A DNA stretch of 5,554 bases from Candidatus Tariuqbacter arcticus (GTDB lineage Bacteria; Electryoneota; Tariuqbacteria; Tariuqbacterales; Tariuqbacteraceae), in assembly GCA_013202315.1 (NCBI GenBank), contig JABMRZ010000530.1, positions 1 through 5,554 of the forward strand, given 5' to 3'. Both the position numbers and the translations under genes were made by a program. The notes below the pieces were generated by a model that did no database searches, was not told where the DNA came from, and worked only from the letters and a program-made list of their open reading frames with translations. Below, in pieces: positions 5,497 to 5,554 of this stretch. Every line of letters starts with the position of its first letter. Position 1 is the stretch's first letter.

Positions 5497-5554
5497 ATTC
5501 AATTAAAAACATCAGCCGAAAACAACAAAACTAATACAGAAGATCTCGCAGTTC

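Larger units (their letters stand above)
4718..5554 (-). pseudogene. Decayed secreted parallel beta-helix protein with C-terminal T9SS-type sorting domain (3' part)
   Basis: Continues past the right edge. In one minus-strand frame I read beta-helix repeats (NCTISGNTAGDDGGGIYC and relatives), then the DVDPLFVDP and PCIDAGNP motifs common in such proteins, a linker, and the sorting-domain start NYPNPFNPKTAISYQL...VYDIAGREVASLVNGY. Family knowledge: this tail directs secretion and surface attachment in FCB bacteria. Three kinds of damage are visible. In-frame stops lie at 5473-5475, 5503-5505 and 5512-5514; the first is TAA where the next repeat has GAA at 5395-5397. After VNGYM the frame runs to a TGA near 4765, while the correct ending MSSGVYFARLTAGDFQQTQ...LLLVK is in another frame and stops at 4718-4720; roughly a dozen residues between VNGY and GMSSG appear deleted. 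A GTG at 5316 opens a frame but is mid-repeat, not a true start. Sequencing or assembly error at a contig end could mimic the 5' lesions. Confidence 0.8.

Overview
The window reads as a bacterial accessory region in an anaerobe of the FCB type (Bacteroidota/Ignavibacteria, Calditrichota, Zixibacteria, Cloacimonadota, KSB1 and relatives). Two things suggest this: a C-terminal secretion domain carrying the NYPNPFNP signature, and bamA, the ring-cleaving hydrolase of anaerobic benzoyl-CoA degradation. The phylum is an inference; the window has no rRNA or ribosomal-protein gene. All genes I support lie on the minus strand, so transcription runs from high to low coordinates.

Layout from right to left, in gene direction. 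5554-4718: decayed 3' part of a secreted parallel beta-helix protein, with in-frame stops and a frameshifting deletion in its sorting domain. 4704-4566: a 139-bp nested palindrome of MITE-like shape. 4544-4227: a small MNT-type nucleotidyltransferase without the HEPN partner usual for the family. 4213-3425: a REP/RAYT module, namely a Y1 (HUH) REP-associated transposase flanked by inverted copies of a GTAG-footed hairpin, with one copy immediately after the MNT gene and three in tandem on the far side. 3383-2250: bamA, intact. 2249-1823: 427 bp without a gene, packed with dispersed repeats. 1822-971: an AT-rich gene for a protein with a TIR-like C-terminal domain. 952-209: a FabG/PhaB-like short-chain dehydrogenase, 18 bp downstream of the TIR-like gene. 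208-1: more repeats and a second GTAG-footed palindrome.

The metabolic genes could act in sequence. BamA makes 3-hydroxypimeloyl-CoA and an SDR could oxidise such a 3-hydroxyacyl-CoA, but that link is inference and FabG-type fatty acid synthesis is the default reading. The TIR-like gene, MNT gene, RAYT and decayed surface protein look like mobile or defence-type cargo around them.

The most unusual feature is the repeat landscape. Three intergenic copies of a composite repeat share a head (cagcg[g/a]ttcaaaa) that runs straight into an array of degenerate 7-bp units starting at the same base after the head. Two of these arrays end at the stop codons of bamA and fabG. Other 7-bp arrays lie just upstream of bamA and inside the secretion-domain coding sequence.
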